This document shows, one piece after another, positions 20,302 through 30,383 of a stretch of 64,000 nt of DNA. Both the position numbers and the translations under genes were made by a program. The notes beneath the pieces were generated by a model. It ran no database searches. It was not told where the DNA came from and saw only the letters and a program-made list of their open reading frames with translations. The DNA comes from Botryosphaeria dothidea (Eukaryota; Ascomycota; Dothideomycetes; Botryosphaeriales; Botryosphaeriaceae): assembly GCA_011503125.2 (NCBI GenBank), contig WWBZ02000001.1, positions 3,782,001 to 3,846,000 on the forward strand, written 5' to 3'. The stretch's first letter is position 1. The number at the start of each line of letters is the position of its first letter.

Positions 20302-21406
20302 TTATGCGTGAGCGGTGGCGGCCTTCTTTGCCGCTTTGTGAGCTGCCATAGCCTCTCCAATCTTCGCTAGAGCTTCGCTTGGTAGTGGTTGCTTGCCTTT
20401 AGCTCTGTTTTCTGCCCTCTGTCTTGCGTGGAGTTCCTTGAGCGGCGTGATCATCTTCTTCGCCCACAGTTCCTTCTGCTTCTCGGCTTCATCCTCAGCC
20501 AGCTTCTGCTCAACCCATTCAGGATCATGCCTATCACGAAAGTAGCTGTACTTATTGCGCAGCTCATCAAGGACAGACGGAGGCATGGGTGGACGCAGCA
20601 AGGTAGGGACGAAAGTCTGCTCCTCGCTCAAGATGCGGAACGTGTCGCTGGCCGTGTCCTCCTTAGGCGGGGTCTCGTACTTCGGGTAGGGAAGAGTGAT
20701 ATTCGTGCCGGGGACAAAGCGGGTATACCGGTCGTTGCCGTCCCTGTCCGTGCCCGTTCTCTTCCGCACAACTTCGTTGATGATGACGTCGCGCCGCTCG
20801 CCGGTCTTGCTGTCACGGAGAGCCCATACCAGGCGGACATCGGAAATGGGGATCTTGAGCTCGACGGTGCGGACTGGGGCGGTGTCGCCCTCGTTTTGCC
20901 GCATGTATTCGGGGATAAAGACATCCGCCTGCAGGTGGAAGTATTAGAAACTTGGCCGGACGAACATCTCGTGCTCAGATTCCACGTACCATATTCAAGT
21001 TCTTGATGCGCACGGTCTGCGTCTCGTCGTCGAACTCGCGGACCACGCCAATCTTGCCCTTGTCACGGCCTTTGAGCAAGACAACGCGGTCGCCCTGGGC
21101 GAAGGGAGCGAGCTCCAGCTTGGTGTCCGGGTCGGCAGCGGGCAGCTGGGTTCGCCTGGCGTCGATGGTGCCGTACTTCTCCCTCAGCTCGCCGACGTCG
21201 CGGCGCGGGGCGAGCGGGCCCAGCAGCCAGTCCTCGCGCCGGCGCTTGCGAGCGTCGACAATGGTCCTGTTGGCCAAGGTCTTGATCTGCTGCAGCTCTT
21301 TCCGGTTCGCCCTCTTGTCGAAGGCCTTTTCCATCTCGTTGGCCTTCTGTGCCTTGCGTGCGGCCTGGCGCTTGACCATTGCCGTCCGCTGGATGACCTT
21401 TTGCAT
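20302..21406 (-). CDS. mitochondrial large-subunit ribosomal protein uL24m (Mrpl40 type)
   Basis: Two exons (21406-20990, 20928-20302) encode 347 aa. The protein belongs to the uL24 family, an early-assembly protein at the rim of the polypeptide exit tunnel, here in the mitochondrial ribosome. The KOW/SH3-like core is clear: FAQGDRVVLLKGRDKGKIGV followed by REFDDETQTVRIKNLNM at the exon end, then ADVFIPEYM. The N-terminus (VIQRTAMVKRQAARKAQKAN) is basic and arginine-rich, consistent with a mitochondrial targeting sequence. The long C-terminal extension (DPEWVEQKLAEDEAEKQKEL region) is typical of fungal mitochondrial uL24. Start at 21406 chosen over the longer frame because upstream residues look non-coding. 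It is divergent from IMA1 with 339 bp between the starts. Confidence 0.9.
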
Positions 21407-21745
21407 GGTTGCGGCGGTATAGGAGGTGGTTTTTGTGGTGGACGGCGGTGGTGCGGAGGTGAAGTGGTGACAGCCGGGGCTCTCGAAAATGCGACAGGTG
21501 GACGACGCGCGTGAACCGGGGCCACGCAGGTGAATAGAGCACAATAGGACTCTTCTGGATCAATTGCCTCAGCGGAATCAAAAGGTGGGCGACGGTGGCT
21601 GCCCTCGACTCGACAGACACGGCGCGGCTGTCGTTGCAACGGACTGCGGTTTGCTGACGGACCTCGAATTTCTCGCGCGCGCGCTCTCGTCACATCTCTC
21701 TCCCGCCCGCCGAGCTCGAGCTCCCCCCCAGCACACACCGACACC
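21407..21745. promoter_or_regulatory. bidirectional promoter, uL24m and IMA1
   Basis: A 339-bp spacer between divergent start codons. It must hold both promoters. No TATA box is evident. Confidence 0.5.
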
Positions 21746-23841
21746 ATGCCCATGCTACTACGTCGCAACTTGACCTGCTTCTACTGCGGCGCAAAGTCAG
21801 AGCTGAAGAAGAGCCCGTCGATACGCCAGTTCGACTGCAAGGAGTGCGAGGCCACCAACTACCTCGATGAGGTGAGTTCCGCGCCTTTTTGTTTGACCCG
21901 CGTCGCGCCGCAAGGAAGAGAAGGTACAACTGCTGACCAGGGCATTTTTCTAGAACGGCGAGATAACAGATCCTCCTGTCGCTGAGTCGGCCCAGCCTGC
22001 ACGCTTCGCACACTATATTCCCGCACGCTCACCGTCCCCAAACCTCGCCGGTCCAGAGCGCAACCTCTTCTGCTCGACATGCCTGAAGAACCAGCACCTG
22101 CTCACCCAAACGCTAGCGGCATACTTACCGCCTCCTTCGGATCCGAACTACAAGGCCTTTGAGCACTCCTATCCCGAGTACCGACGCAACCTCGAACGCC
22201 GCTATCCTCCGGTCTGCAACGACTGCGCGCCCCGCGTTCGCGAGCGCATCCAGGCAGCCGGCTACGCCGCCAAGACCGACTACTTGAAGCGTTTACTGGA
22301 ACGCCCGCGGAGGGATGTGGACAGGAAGTACTGGACAGGCCCGACATGGCAGAGCACCCTCGTCTATTGGGCAGGCTGGTTCTGGTGGATCAGCACTACA
22401 ATTCACTTCCTCTGGAGCGTGCTGGGAGCATATGCCGTGAAGGGGCGTCTAGGCGCGGGAAGAGATGAGATGGAGCAGGCGTTGAACATCGCTACTTGCA
22501 GCAAGCAGCTGTGGAGGTATGGCGAGGTTCAGTCGGACTGCATGACTACCTTTTCTGGGGAGATGAAGTTTTCGCTGGTGGCTATGGCGGCAACATTCTG
22601 GTGGAACAATAAGTTGCATGCGAAAGTTAAGGGGTGGACTGGTGGAAGGCTTGCTGGACTGAAAGATCATCTCATGATACAGGCGGTCATGCTTATTTTG
22701 AGAGCTGGAGGCTATTGGATGTTGCAGGACCCCATGACTAGTCGACTTCATATGCAAGCATATCGGGGAGCTCATGTCTTCCTAGCTTTTATCTTGGTGG
22801 CGGTAAGCTCCCCACAAGATCCTCTTTATGTCGAGTTCTAACAGGATGTAGGCAACGATTTACTCCTCCGTTATTGTCCAGGTGGAGAGAGCTCCTCTTT
22901 TCCCCAAGAAGACTCAGGAAGAACCTCTTGTTGAACCACCACTTGAAGAGAGTCCTCAGAAGCCCAACCCGCTCTACAACAACCCCTCTCCAGCCAAAAA
23001 CTTCCAAACACAATCACCGGCTTACGTCAAGCCTTTCCCTATCAACAACCTCGCCCAGCCCCTCAGAATGCCTGAAGAGCCTCCTTCACCAACACCCTCC
23101 TACTCAACCCGCTACACAGCATTCACGACCGAAGCCACGACACGCCGTTATGACGAAGACGAAGACACGATGGAATGGACGCCGACCCGCCCCTCCCAAA
23201 CAACCTACTACGACCTCCGCCCCCGCAACAATCCCATCGCCCAGCGCCAGACGCAGCAGCTCCAGAATCTTTTGAACAGTTCGAGAAATGAGCCCTCACC
23301 CTTCCGCGGGACTCTTCCCCCCGCCCCAATCGGCCCCGCCCATAAACTCCGCAACCCACCCAACCAGCCCACGTTCAAGAAAACGCCACTGGCCAAGCAG
23401 AAGGACTTCTTCAGCAGAATGATGGGTTCTACCGCCGCAGTAACAACCGCCAACACCAACCAAAACTATCTTGACGAGACCGCCAGCACCGCCGACTCTG
23501 AATACCTGGCAAACATGTCCCCCCAGCAGCTGCAACAGCACCGCATCGAGATGGAATTCGCCGAGCCCAAACTCCGCCTGCAGCCGCAGCACCCGGTCGA
23601 CACGGGCTTGGAGGCCATGTTCGACAGCGTTTTTAGCATCAGGGATGAGCCGGAGGAGGTGCAGCGGCAGCGTGCTGAGGAGAGGGAGCAGGGTAAGGGC
23701 TGGGTCGATGAGCTGTGGGACGCGCCGACGCCGCCGTGGGTGGGCGCTTTGCTGGGCGGTGCAGTGGGGTTGCCGTTTGTAGTTTTGGCGTTGGGGTGGG
23801 CGTGGGGGTGGATAAGAGGGGCAGCTGTGGAGGAGGTCTGA
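21746..23841 (+). CDS. IMA1: Ima1-like inner nuclear membrane protein
   Basis: Three exons (21746-21871, 21954-22802, 22852-23841) encode 654 aa. Ima1 (Samp1/NET5 in animals) is an inner nuclear membrane protein that couples chromatin to the nuclear envelope and microtubules. The N-terminal Ima1 domain shows four CxxC pairs suited to zinc: FYCGAKS, DCKECEA, LFCSTCLKN and VCNDCAP. Membrane segments follow: about 173-200 (LVYWAGWFWWISTTIHFLWS), 247-262, 280-300, 315-335 (AHVFLAFILVAATIYSSVIV, spanning the second intron), and one near the C-terminus, about 618-647 (ALLGGAVGLPFVVLALGWAW). The region 340-610 is Pro/Gln/Asn-rich and probably disordered, facing the nucleoplasm. Intron phases are all 0. 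The Met at 21746 begins the conserved LLRRNLTCFYCG. Confidence 0.9.
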
Positions 23842-24467
23842 AAGGATGTTGGCGTTTTTGTCTAATGGTTGAGTGGATGGATTTGAGGTGGTGCATATTC
23901 CCATTTGTTGGTTTCACTGCACCGAAAAAGATGAAGAACAAAATTTCTTTGCGAACGTTGGGGACGTCGGGTTTGCTCCTAAAAGCACACTCTTGGCGTT
24001 TTCTTTTCATGCATGGCTTCGGAAGGTACACGGGATCTTCGGATGGTTCCTTTTTCTTTCGTGCTTTTCTTGTTCTTTGAAATCACCCCCTTTGGCGCTC
24101 TCCCCTGGTATACCCTCAGAACCCCTGGTCATTAGCATGAGTCTTTTTGCTTGAAAGTATAGCATGAGTAGAAATGAAGAGCAATCTTGGATGAGCGCAC
24201 CATGAATGATTTGCGATTGACATGATATTATTCATCCTTTCATCGTTATCTATGTTGTACAGTGAGGTGTATGCGTTTCTACAGCATACGCTACATGTAA
24301 TCCGCTCAATCCACAAAGCAGCCATGGGCAAGTCTTTTCTTCCACCAAATGGCATACCGTAGGTAACTCCACAGTAATGCCACTGTCCCTTGATACCGGG
24401 TAATCTTTAACAACGCCTGCCGTCACACGCTCTCTCTCGGACAGCACAACAGGGGGGCTTATAAAAT
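23842..24467. other. convergent intergenic region, nothing recognised
   Basis: About 630 bp between IMA1 (+) and ALG14 (-), both terminating here. T-rich in the middle; presumed 3' UTRs. Confidence 0.5.
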
Positions 24468-25316
24468 TCAAACAAGCACCCCCAAAAACTCGCCCTTCCC
24501 ACCCGTCTTCTCCACCAGGCCCTCCCACTGCACCACGAACCGATCCACCACCCGCAGCAGCAGCCGCCCACTCAGACTCAACCGCCGCACCCGCGCCCAG
24601 CTCTCGACATACACCGTCCTTATCCTACTCGTCCCCTTGCCATCCCCAACGTCCACAAACCGCAGCAGCAGCGCCGTCAGGATCACAATGACGGCCGTCC
24701 CCGGCCCATTCGTCAATATCAGATCCGGCGGCGTCGGCTCGCGCAGCACCGACACGCACGCCAGAAGACACTTCAGCGCGCTCAGCGGCGTCGTCAGGAG
24801 GGACTGGTGGATGCGCCGCGCGCGCGGCACGACCCGGATGTCGTACGAGCCGACGTTGACGACGTCCGCGGCCGCTTTGGTGGACGCGAGCAGCGACTCC
24901 TCGTACTCGTGCGCGCGCTCGGCGGACAGGGCGTCCCCCGCGCTGACGACGTAGGTGCGGCGCGACCAGCTGCGCTGGAACTTCGCGGGCGCGAGGGCGC
25001 GCAGCATGGCGAGCATCTCGGCGGTGTGGCCGCCGCTGCCGAGGACGACGAGGAGGCGGGTCGGGCGGGTTGCGGTTGGTGCGTCGTCGTCGATGGTGGT
25101 GCTGGCGGCGTCTTTTTCTGCTTCTTCGGCGGGATCGTTTTGGGGGTTGGGGTTTGGTGGGGCGCCGGGGCGGCGGCGTGGGCGCGGTGGAGGGCGGAGT
25201 GGCGGGAGGAGGAAGAGGACGCGCAGGGCGATGAAAGGGATCGAGAGGAAGGCGAGGATGAGGAGGCCGTTGAAGAAGAGGAGGGACGGCGGCGGCGGCG
25301 GGGTGGTGGCCGCCAT
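24468..25316 (-). CDS. ALG14: Alg14, membrane subunit of UDP-GlcNAc transferase
   Basis: Single-exon 282-aa protein. Alg14 anchors the catalytic subunit Alg13 to the cytosolic face of the ER, and the pair adds the second GlcNAc to the dolichol-linked N-glycan precursor. An N-terminal membrane anchor is visible at about 13-37 (LLFFNGLLILAFLSIPFIAL). The Rossmann-type domain begins with RLLVVLGSGGHTAEML (the GSGGHT loop is a family hallmark), then RTYVVSAGD, the IHQSLLTTPLSALKCLLACV helix, LILTNGPGTAVIVILTALLL and YVESWARVRRLSLSGRLL. The C-terminus FLGVLV is typical, since the last residues contact Alg13. The proline- and arginine-rich linker (about 38-80) is longer than in yeast. Very GC-rich, hence long antisense open frames. 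Confidence 0.93.
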   Translation of the reverse strand: MAATTPPPPPSLLFFNGLLILAFLSIPFIALRVLFLLPPLRPPPRPRRRPGAPPNPNPQNDPAEEAEKDAASTTIDDDAPTATRPTRLLVVLGSGGHTAEMLAMLRALAPAKFQRSWSRRTYVVSAGDALSAERAHEYEESLLASTKAAADVVNVGSYDIRVVPRARRIHQSLLTTPLSALKCLLACVSVLREPTPPDLILTNGPGTAVIVILTALLLRFVDVGDGKGTSRIRTVYVESWARVRRLSLSGRLLLRVVDRFVVQWEGLVEKTGGKGEFLGVLV

Positions 25317-25610
25317 TGGTGGTTGGATGGCGGGGAGGCGGTGTCGTTTTAGGAGCGCTGGGACTGGTCTGGCTTCAATTCATTGTGGACGGGAGCAATG
25401 AGGTCGGGAGGTATGAGAGGGGCGTGTTTTGAGAGGGCTCTCTGGCGGCGTCTGGAAAAGTGTCGCGGAGTTTAGATGCGCGAGTCATGCAAAGCCCGAT
25501 GCACATGTGGAGCTTGAAGCTACTCGAAGCCCGTCCTTCACATCGCTTCCCCTCCGTCAATTCACTTTGACCCTCGACAACGACTGACATGACCGCTACA
25601 GATAACGGCT

Positions 25611-26750
25611 TTAGAACTCGAGACGCTTCTCGTAGGCTTCCGCACCCGAGCCTATAGGCTGGATCAACGTGTAGCTACGCCCACCGCTATTGTTTTCCTG
25701 AACTCCGTTGAGCAAGTACAATGGCGTCATTTCCGGATCATTCGAGTCAAAGTACAACTTCGGCCGTTCTCTCCGATACAGCACCGTCGATGTCCCATCG
25801 TCGTAGTTGACTGTCGTGTTGTAGGCCAGTGTCTGCTTGTTAAAAGTCCACGGCCCGGTCAGGTTCCTGGCATAGAGATGGGCGCCCACATTGGGCCCCT
25901 TCTCATTCCTTTCCTCAATATCGATCATGTAGTGGACCAGGATGTGCCAGTGTCCGTGTTTGTCACGCCAGAGAAATGGATCCTCGCTCCAGGGCTGACC
26001 GGAAGGATTGAATATCCGCTCACACGAGGCATTGAAGTTTTCGGCGACGTAGATGAGATTGTCCTCGACTGCTAAGGCGAACGCGGAGGTGTGGTTGCCT
26101 TGCGAGTACAGCGGCCAGGGTGCCGGATTTGTTGCGTTCGTGAGGATCTGTTTTCTGGCCGACCACGACTTCAGATCCGGCGAAGCGGAGAATGAGATGT
26201 TGTTCGGCCCAATTGTTCTGGATCCACAGCTATCTGGAACTTGATAGTCGACCCCGATGAAGTACAAGAGGTACAGCTCATCAGCCGGGCTCCAGAAAGT
26301 TGTTGGGTTGTGGTAGAAAGAGCTGAAGAGTTCCTGCGCCCAGGTGTAGGGACCACGGGGGCCAGCGGACGACTCAGCTCTGATGATGGTGCTGAACGGC
26401 TTCCAACCGCTTAGGCCGCACCCATGAGCGAACTGTGAGGTGATGAGGTGGAATTTGTTGGGATCTTCGCGGTCCTGGAGTATCTGGCCGCCCCAGGATG
26501 AGTTGCCCTTAGTCCCTCCTTCGTAGGCGTCTGAAGCGTTGGCGTTTGTATGGTTGTATCCCGTCCATTTGGTCGCAGGATAAAGATCAAGCTCTCCGCA
26601 ATCAGCCGAACGCCATCCGGGATCACAAATGCATGACCCGTCAGAGCATACACCATTTAAGCTGCAATCGTCCTCTGTCGTGCATCCTTTGACAACTACA
26701 AGAATGAGAGCAAGCGGTGCTAGAATAGTTATGCCGAAAAGTAAACGCAT
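25611..26750 (-). CDS. secreted EGF-like plus beta-propeller (GH43-like) protein
   Basis: Single-exon, 379 aa from the Met at 26750 (nine residues after the first Met; this start gives the cleaner signal peptide MRLLFGITILAPLALILVVV). Right after it comes an EGF-like module of six cysteines (GCTTEDDCSLNGVC, then DGSCICDPGWRSADCG). The rest looks like a five-bladed propeller of the GH43/GH32 superfamily type: LITSQFAHGCGLSGWKPFS, the FWSPADELYLLYFIGVDY blade, PWSEDPFLWRDKHGHWHILV and a final YLLNGVQENNSGGRSYTLIQ. The EDPFLW acid pair resembles a GH43 centre, but I cannot assign a substrate. At least ten N-x-S/T sites fit secretion and glycosylation. Similar EGF-propeller proteins occur in other fungi and oomycetes without a known role. 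Confidence 0.82.
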   Translation of the reverse strand: MRLLFGITILAPLALILVVVKGCTTEDDCSLNGVCSDGSCICDPGWRSADCGELDLYPATKWTGYNHTNANASDAYEGGTKGNSSWGGQILQDREDPNKFHLITSQFAHGCGLSGWKPFSTIIRAESSAGPRGPYTWAQELFSSFYHNPTTFWSPADELYLLYFIGVDYQVPDSCGSRTIGPNNISFSASPDLKSWSARKQILTNATNPAPWPLYSQGNHTSAFALAVEDNLIYVAENFNASCERIFNPSGQPWSEDPFLWRDKHGHWHILVHYMIDIEERNEKGPNVGAHLYARNLTGPWTFNKQTLAYNTTVNYDDGTSTVLYRRERPKLYFDSNDPEMTPLYLLNGVQENNSGGRSYTLIQPIGSGAEAYEKRLEF

Positions 26751-27555
26751 TTCGCTAATGCGAATATTCTGCCTCAAGAAATGGTGTGTATCCCGCTGGC
26801 TGCCAGTGCTATGCTCCTCCAGGTGGCGGTTTAAAGTCTATTTAACCTTGCTGAATACGACATACATGCGCGACTAAAGCTTCGGCTCTTCATACAAAGA
26901 TATCCCGAATGGTTTTCGAATTCCTAATGTGGCAACTCCAAGATGTGGTCATTTAATTTCTCCGTCTTGTTCTTCCCCGCATTTGCAACCTCGCTTCTCG
27001 TATATGCGGCCGAGATACAATGATAAATGGATGCCCCGCATTTCGAACATAGCGTGTAGGCTTCACATATCAACCTGATCATGGAGGGTGACAAAAATAT
27101 CTTTTACGCCATAGATAATAGGCCTCCATCCTTGTTAGGATGGTGATTGGGGGAGACCATTGAAGAGGTTCGTGGTAGGCTCATCAGAGTGTCAGCCTCC
27201 ATACAGACATTTGGGCTCATGGTATCGGGTGGCTTCTGTTTGGATACCGGGATATATGGATCTCTGTCGTGAGGGTAAGTTTCAATGGGAGGTATAAGAC
27301 ACGTCAGAAGGCTGACTAGTCTCAGGCGAAATCGAACCGATGACAATACATCACTTGGACAATGTCCATCAGACCAAATTTAAAACGCCGTGTTTTCTAT
27401 CCAGACCCATTGCTCTTTTTAGCTAGAACTTTTTTTTGTTTTCCCCGCTATAAAACCCAAAACATGTACACAGTTGTCGGTCGTAAAAAGTGTCCGAACG
27501 TGACAGACATACAAAATCTCCCAAACGGCTCAAGACTAAAGCATTGATCTCGTTT
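26751..27555. other. intergenic, nothing recognised
   Basis: About 800 bp between the secreted EGF protein (start of gene) and the 3' end of the lyase gene, both minus strand. No family match in any frame. Confidence 0.5.
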
Positions 27556-29024
27556 TCAGTTGCCGTCGATCATCTTCCTGATGTTCGCAACCTGGTCCAA
27601 GACGGAGGACTTGCTGGTGCCGCCCTTGGTTGCGCGCATCTCAACGCTCTTCTCATAGTCAAAAGACTCAACAATGTCACGCTCGAAGCGAGGGTCGACA
27701 CCCTGTAGTTGCTCAAAAGACAGCTGATCCATGGGGATGCCCTCCTTCTCGGCAAGTGCGACGACACGGCCAGAGATGTGGTGGGTCTCGCGGAAAGGAA
27801 CGCCCTTGCGGACGAGGTAGTCGGCCAGGTCAGTAGCCAGCATATCAGGAGTCAAAGAAGCACGCATCTTCTCGGGCACGATGTCGAGAGTGGAGATGAC
27901 GCCAGTGGCAATCTGGATGCTGTCGGCGACCGTCTTGACGTGGTCAAGCAGAGGCTCAACACTCTCCTGCAGATCCTTGTTGTACGTGCTGGGGATGCCC
28001 TTGATGGTCATCATCAGACCAGCCATCTGGCCGAAGGCACGGCCAGACTTGCCGCGGAGCAGCTCCAAGCTGTCGGGATTCTTCTTCTGAGGCATCAGCG
28101 AGCTGCCGGTGCTGTAAGCATCGGCTAGCTTGACGAAGCCGAACTCAGCGCTGCTGTAGATGATCAAGTCTTCAGCCCAGCGGCTCATGTGCAGCATCAG
28201 CGTGCTGCCCCACTGCATAGCCTCAAGACCGAAGTCACGGTCGGCAACACCAGCCATGCTGTTGTACAGCACCTCGTCGAAACCCAGTTCCTTGGCCAGA
28301 GCGTCACGGTCGATGCCGAAGGGATTGCCAGCCAGGGCACCGCAGCCCAGCGGGCAGCGGTTGACCCTCCGGATGGTCTCACGCAGGCGCTGAAGGTCGG
28401 TAGCAAAAGCCAGACCGTAGCTCAGCATCCAATGGCTCCAGCGGATGGGCTGGGCACGCTGCAGGTGGGTGTAGCCGGGCATGACGGGATCAATCTCCTT
28501 CTCGGCGCGGGCAGCGACAACCTTGAGGAATTCGATTAGGTAGCCCTCAATCTCGCGCAGCTTCTCACGCAGCCACATGCGGATGTCGGTAGCGACCTGG
28601 TCGTTGCGGCTGCGGCCAGTGTGCAGCTTGCCGGCGATGTTGGTGCCAATGATCTCGCCCAGACGGCGCTCATTGGCGGTGTGGATGTCTTCATCGACGC
28701 CAGGCTTGATGTCGAAGGTGCCGGTCTCCCACTCCTGCTTGACCTGCTGGAAGCCCTTCTCAATGGCGTGGAACTCGTCCTCAGTGAGGATGCCGAGCTT
28801 GGTGTTCTGGCGGGCGTAGGCGATGGAGCCGGCGATGTCCTGGGCGTAAAAGTTGCGGTCGTAGTAGATGGACTCGTTGTAGGCGACCATCAGCGGGTCG
28901 AGGCCGCCTATGCAGGGTGATCAGGACGTGGACTGGAGCTTGAAGCGGTGGGGCGTGCCAATGGCGGATTACCTGTGAAGCGGCCGCCCCAGAGCATTGT
29001 CTTGCTAGGCTTGTTCTCGGCCAT
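27556..29024 (-). CDS. ARG4: argininosuccinate lyase
   Basis: Two exons (29024-28973, 28907-27556) encode 467 aa, the usual length. The enzyme splits argininosuccinate into arginine and fumarate, the last step of arginine synthesis. Landmarks of the fumarase/aspartase superfamily: N-terminal [14 protein letters not shown] (split by the 65-nt phase-1 intron), [13 protein letters not shown] near residue 114, [19 protein letters not shown], and the flexible signature loop [12 protein letters not shown] near 285, which contains the catalytic serine. C-terminal [20 protein letters not shown] is also intact. No targeting sequence: cytosolic. A TGACTC core, as bound by the Gcn4/CpcA general amino-acid control factor, lies about 105 bp upstream. 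Divergent from VFA1. Confidence 0.98.
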
Positions 29025-29343
29025 GGTGGGCAGAGGACGGTGGTGAACTGAAGGGGGGGGACGCTGGAGCTGGAGGGTGCCAATGAAGCGAACTCACGGC
29101 GGGGACTGGGGAAAAGATAGCGGGCGTGGAGTCAATGCTGGAGGGTCTGCGCGCGAATCACCGACATCGCAATGAAATTGTGAGCTGCTTATCGATAAGA
29201 GCACCCGCGGCTATCTGCGGCTGCCCCAAGCGCCCGAAGGTCAGGCCCGCGCCCAAGCTCAAGCTTCGCGGTGACGTACACCCTCCCACAACTCTCCTCC
29301 ACTGGAACTGAGCGCCTCGCTGGAGAGCTCCGCCCGCCCCGCC
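29025..29343. promoter_or_regulatory. bidirectional promoter, ARG4 and VFA1
   Basis: A 319-bp spacer between divergent start codons. On the minus strand it contains TGACTCC at 29128-29134, matching the first six bases of the Gcn4/CpcA element TGACTCA, 104 bp before the ARG4 ATG. That suggests cross-pathway control of ARG4; it is one imperfect site, so weak evidence. Confidence 0.4.
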
Positions 29344-30383
29344 ATGTCCGCCCTCCAGAATGTCTGGCACCATCGCCGTGTGGCCGACGCCCAGGCTAAG
29401 GCCTGCTGGATCTGCTTCAAGCCCTCGTCCAGCGTGCTGATCACTCCGGACAACAAGGTCAGCATGCCGCGCCTCTACATCCGTCCAGCCTTACGCTGAA
29501 CCCTCCAAGGACTTCTTCTACATCTGTCCCGGTCACCTGAAGGATCGCGGCTTCTGTGAGCCTGATGCCGACGAGGCTGCTGCCGTGGCTGAGAAGAAAA
29601 AGAAGGAGGACATGGACCGCGAGATTCAGAAGATCAAGGAAGAGTACGAAGAGAAGCAGCGCCGGAAAAAGGAGAAGCGCAAGCAAAAAGAGAAGGACAA
29701 GGGGAAAGACAAGGAGAAGGACAAGGAGGCGAAGAAAGACGAGGACGACGAGGACAAGAAAGACGAGAAAGAGCGTGACGACAAGGCAAGCTCACTCGCG
29801 TCTGACTGCTATATCCGTGAAGCTAATGCATTACAGATCAAAGCTCTGTCCGATAAAGGCGAAACCAACCCCGACGACGGGCCACGCATATTCACCCTCA
29901 AGAAGTACGTATCCATCCCGTGACTCGGCACAACAAAACAGCCCCTCAGCATTCCCGCTCTTGCTCAAGGCACATCTATACCAAGCTGGAGCATTCATCC
30001 GGACATCTAACCCTGAATTCTTTGGCTGCCCGTCCGCAATTCTGCCCTGTGCTCGCTTTCGCATACAAGACCAACTCTCCAAGGCTCCGAGTCATGATGT
30101 ACATGCGTCTGCAAGGAAAGCGCCCACATCCACGGTTCCTTCTGCTGCGTGGGACCGCTTTCTGTGGGGCATGGTGCTGTCTTTGCAGTGATGTGACATC
30201 CCGCCATCCATCTACTCGATAAGAGCCTGGTTTTTACCCACGACGAAGCATGACTAATGTCATCACAGGAACTTCTACCAGATGCGCATTAAGCGTATCC
30301 GTGACGCTGAGGCTGCTCGGAGAAACAAAGAACGACTTTCGAATCCCTCGTCCTTCCCTTCGGTCCCTACTGGTGATCTGTAA
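29344..30383 (+). CDS. VFA1: Vfa1-like VPS4-associated protein
   Basis: Four exons (29344-29457, 29510-29785, 29837-29904, 30269-30383) give 190 aa. Vfa1 is an endosomal protein that binds the MIT domain of the ATPase Vps4 and stimulates ESCRT-III disassembly. The conserved N-terminus has the WHHRRVADAQAKACWICFKP motif and DFFYICPGHLKDRGFC, whose four cysteines plus histidine suggest a zinc-binding fold. The middle is a highly charged Lys/Glu helix (KKKKEDMDREIQKIKEEYEE and beyond). The end, NFYQMRIKRIRDAEAARRNK, fits the Vps4-binding region of the family. The second intron (29786-29836) would be GC-AG and is a multiple of three, so it may be retained, adding 17 residues. The third intron, 364 nt, is long for this genome. 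Confidence 0.82.

Noticed and set aside
20389..21006. 205-codon plus-strand frame
   Set aside because: Antisense shadow of the mitochondrial uL24 gene, whose family motifs are on the minus strand.
24807..25352. 181-codon plus-strand frame
   Set aside because: Antisense to ALG14; Gly/Glu/Arg-rich composition caused by high GC.
27709..28128. 139-codon plus-strand frame
   Set aside because: Antisense to argininosuccinate lyase.
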